This document shows positions 50,478 to 52,925 of a stretch of 52,925 nucleotides of DNA, piece after piece. A program made the position numbers and the translations under genes. Numbering within the stretch: position 1 is the first letter of the stretch; every line of letters begins with the position of its first letter. Under the pieces are notes generated by a model. The model ran no database searches, was not told where the DNA came from, and saw only the letters and a list, made by a program, of their open reading frames with translations. This DNA is from Nymphaea colorata (Eukaryota; Streptophyta; Magnoliopsida; Nymphaeales; Nymphaeaceae): assembly GCF_008831285.2 (NCBI RefSeq), contig NW_022204863.1, forward strand, positions 1-52,925, read 5' to 3'.

Positions 50478-52925
50478 GACACCAAATGAATCACTCGAAT
50501 CTCATTAATTTCATACAACTTGTGATTTCGATTACTAAATCATTTAATATAGATGTAACAAAAGTTAAACACATTCAATTAAGCATGCATGATCATATGA
50601 ATCATTTAAATCTCACTTGTATTGGTACGAACGCGTGATTTCAATCCTTTAGATCGTTCACTATAGATGTAACAACAAATTCAACTCATCGGACTAATTA
50701 CACGCATTCAAAGTAATGCATAGATCCCATTTGTATCCATATGAACTTGCGATTTCAATCATTCAAATCATTCATTATAGATGTAATGACAAGTGAAATA
50801 CACTAGATTAACTGTAAGGGACCAACTTAATGACCTGACTCTCATTCATTTCCAGACGAACTTCTTATTCAAGCCGCTAAGTCATTCTATACGTATGTAA
50901 CAAATGGCTACGCACACTCAATTAAATATATTGATCAAATATATAATAACAAGTGAAAATGAATCATTTAATCTCTCAATTAAATATATGTGGTCAAATA
51001 TATGTAATAAAAGTGAAACATATTAGGTTACCTACAAGACACCAAATGAATCACTAAAATCTCATTCATTTCCATACAAACCTATGATTTCAATATACTA
51101 AATCATTTAATATAGACGTAACAACAAGTTAAGCACATTCAATTAAGTATGCGTGATCAAATGAATCACTTAAATCTCACTCGTATCGAGACGAGTGATT
51201 TAGTGTGCGTATGGATACAAATGAATGAGATGTAACAACATGTTCAACTTATTGAACAAACTACAAGGGATCAAACTAAACTAATCCATAGGTCTCCTTT
51301 ACATCCATATAAACTTGTGAGTTTTTATCGTTTAAATCGTTGATCATAGATGTCATAACGAGTGAAACACATTAGGTTAATTATAAGACACCAAATGAAT
51401 CACTCAAATCTCATTTATTTTCACACAAACTTGTGATTTGAATTCACTTAATCTAGCAATATGGATGTAACAACAAGTTAAGCACATTCAATTAAGTATG
51501 TGTGATCATTTGAATCACTTAAATCGCACTTGTATTGATACGAACTTGTGATTTCAATCATTTAGATCGTGCACTATAGTTGTAACAATAAATTCAACTC
51601 ATCGGACTAACTACACGCGTTTGTATCCACATGAACATGTGATTTCAATCATTTAAATCATCATTATATATGTATTCCAAACGAACTTCTGGTATCAAAG
51701 CCACTAGGTCATTCTATACGTAAGTAAGAAATGGTCACGCACATTCAATTAAATACAAGTGATCAATTATATGTAATAACAAGTGAAAATAATCACTTAA
51801 TCTCTCAATTAAATATAAGTGATCAAATATATGTAATAACAAGTGAACACATTAGTTACTTACAAGACACCAAATGAATCACTCCAATATCATTCATTTT
51901 CATACAAACCTATGATTTTAATCTACTAAATCATTTAATATAGACGTAACAACAAGTTAAGCACATTCAATTACTATGTGTGATAAAATGAATCACTTAA
52001 ATCCCACTCGTATTGATACGAACTTGTGATTTCAATTCCTTACATCGATCACCATAGATGTAAGAACTAGTTCAACTTATTGAACTAACTACAAGGGATC
52101 AAACTAATGCATAGGTCTCCTTTATATCCATACAAACTTGTAAGTTTTAATCATTTAAATCATTGATCAAAGATGTAATAACAAGTGAAACACAATAGGT
52201 TAACTACAAGACACCAAATGAATCACTCGAATCTCATTCATTTTCGCACAAACTTGTGATTTCAATCTACTAAATCATTTATTATAGACGTAACAACAAG
52301 TTAAACACATTCAATTAAGTATGCATGATTATATGATCACTTAAATCTCACTTGTATTCGTACGAACATGTGATTTCAATCCTTTAACGTTCCTATAGAT
52401 GTAACAACAAATTCAACTCATCGGACTAACTACACGTGTACAAATATAGTGACTTCAACCATTTGTATCATATAAACTTGTGATTTCAACCATTTAAATC
52501 ATTCATTATAGATGTAATAACAAGTGAAATACATTAGATTAACTATAAGGGACCAATATAGTGACTTGACTCTCATTCATTTCCAAACGACTTCTTTTTT
52601 CAAGCCACTAAGTCATTCTATACGTATGTAACAAATGGTTACGCACATTCAATTAAATATAAGTTATCAAATGTATGAAGAACAAGTAAAAATGAATCAC
52701 ATAATCTCTCGATTAAACATAAGTGATCAATGTATGTAATAACAAGTGAAACACATTAAGTTACCTGTAAGACACCAAATGAATACTCGAATCCCATTCA
52801 TTTTCATATAAACCTATGATTTGAATTTACTAAATCTTTAATATAAACGAACAACAAGTTAAGAACATTCAATTAAATTACAGTGAAACACATTAGTGTT
52901 AAACTATATGACACAAATGAATCAC
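50478..52925 (+). repeat. HOR copy 19, runs off the window (2,448 bp seen)
   Basis: Blocks 1 to 5 and the A unit of block 6 are present. Within acattcaattaaat (52865-52878) the sequence leaves block 6 and enters the linker after the inverted segment of block 7 (ttacagtgaaacacattag). The rest of block 6 and the whole inverted segment are missing. The last 125 bases contain many single-base losses and gains. Confidence 0.85.

Larger units (their letters stand above)
1..52925. repeat. Satellite DNA array with seven-block higher-order repeat of about 3.15 kb
   Basis: The whole window is covered by variants of the same sequence; I found no stretch over 100 bases that does not align by eye with another part of the array. 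The basal unit is about 110-120 bp. Units are grouped into blocks starting at gacaccaaatgaatcact, and seven blocks make one HOR of about 3,150 bp, repeated 20 times head to tail, including partial and rearranged copies. Frames are closed by frequent stops, and no introns, poly-A tails, terminal repeats or RNA-gene structures were seen. This is typical of eukaryotic heterochromatin. I do not recognise the family; centromeric, subtelomeric and knob locations are all possible. Confidence 0.97.

Noticed and set aside
1-52925. CRISPR array
   Set aside because: There are repeats, but no short identical repeats separated by unique spacers of constant length. Everything between repeated words is itself repeated, and no cas-like genes are present.
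1-52925. CENP-B boxes or telomere repeats
   Set aside because: I saw no match to the CENP-B core (ttcg....a..cggg); the tcgga words lack the ggg. Words like attaggtta occur, but no tandem ttaggg or tttaggg.

Overview
The whole 52.9 kb window is one uninterrupted array of AT-rich satellite DNA. By-eye counts on three 60-base lines gave 14 to 21 G+C, so roughly 30 % GC. I found no convincing protein gene, RNA gene, transposon, telomere repeat or unique sequence. The array organisation, the lack of coding content and the many nested rearrangements point to a eukaryotic heterochromatic array (centromeric, pericentromeric, subtelomeric or knob). A plant is plausible, but the sequence alone does not identify the species, and I do not recognise this satellite family.

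The array has three levels. (1) A degenerate sub-unit of about 110-120 bp, with recurring words such as gaatcactt, cttgtgatttcaatc, ctaaatcatttaatatag, gtaacaacaagttaag and cacattcaattaagtat. Five kinds, here called A to E, follow each other in fixed order. (2) Blocks that start at an A unit (gacaccaaatgaatcact) and are either long (about 568 bp, A-B-C-D-E) or short (331-349 bp, A-B-C). (3) A higher-order repeat (HOR) of about 3,150 bp made of seven blocks: 568, 349, 482, 340, 569, 331 and 511 bp. Blocks 1+2, 3+4 and 5+6 look like three diverged copies of an ancestral long+short pair of about 0.9 kb. Block 7 is different: it carries a segment of about 180 bp in the opposite orientation, which forms an imperfect palindrome of about 407 bp with the sequence just before it.

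I count 20 HOR copies, numbered 0 to 19 and starting at 1, 1289, 4400, 6706, 8717, 12514, 15577, 18676, 21329, 24473, 26789, 29096, 32246, 35128, 37308, 39994, 42769, 45913, 47334 and 50478. Copies 8, 11, 16 and 18 are full length (3,144-3,150 bp). Copies 1, 5 and 6 have all seven blocks with small deletions. The others lost or gained blocks: 2.3 kb forms (copies 2, 9, 10), a 1.42 kb minimal form (copy 17) and a 3.8 kb form with an internal duplication (copy 4). The inverted segment is kept in 17 of the 20 copies.

Some variants are shared by neighbouring copies (2/3, 9/10, 13/14), as expected if variant HORs were themselves tandemly duplicated. Copies 4, 5 and 6 share markers in a mosaic pattern. 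The edges (about 1-15 kb and 33-38.6 kb) differ mostly by substitutions. The stretches around 19.4-28.9 kb and 41-52 kb differ mostly by single-base deletions, some of which may be sequencing or assembly errors.

The most interesting feature is the regularly spaced long palindrome built into the HOR. Any role in chromatin or centromere function is inference.
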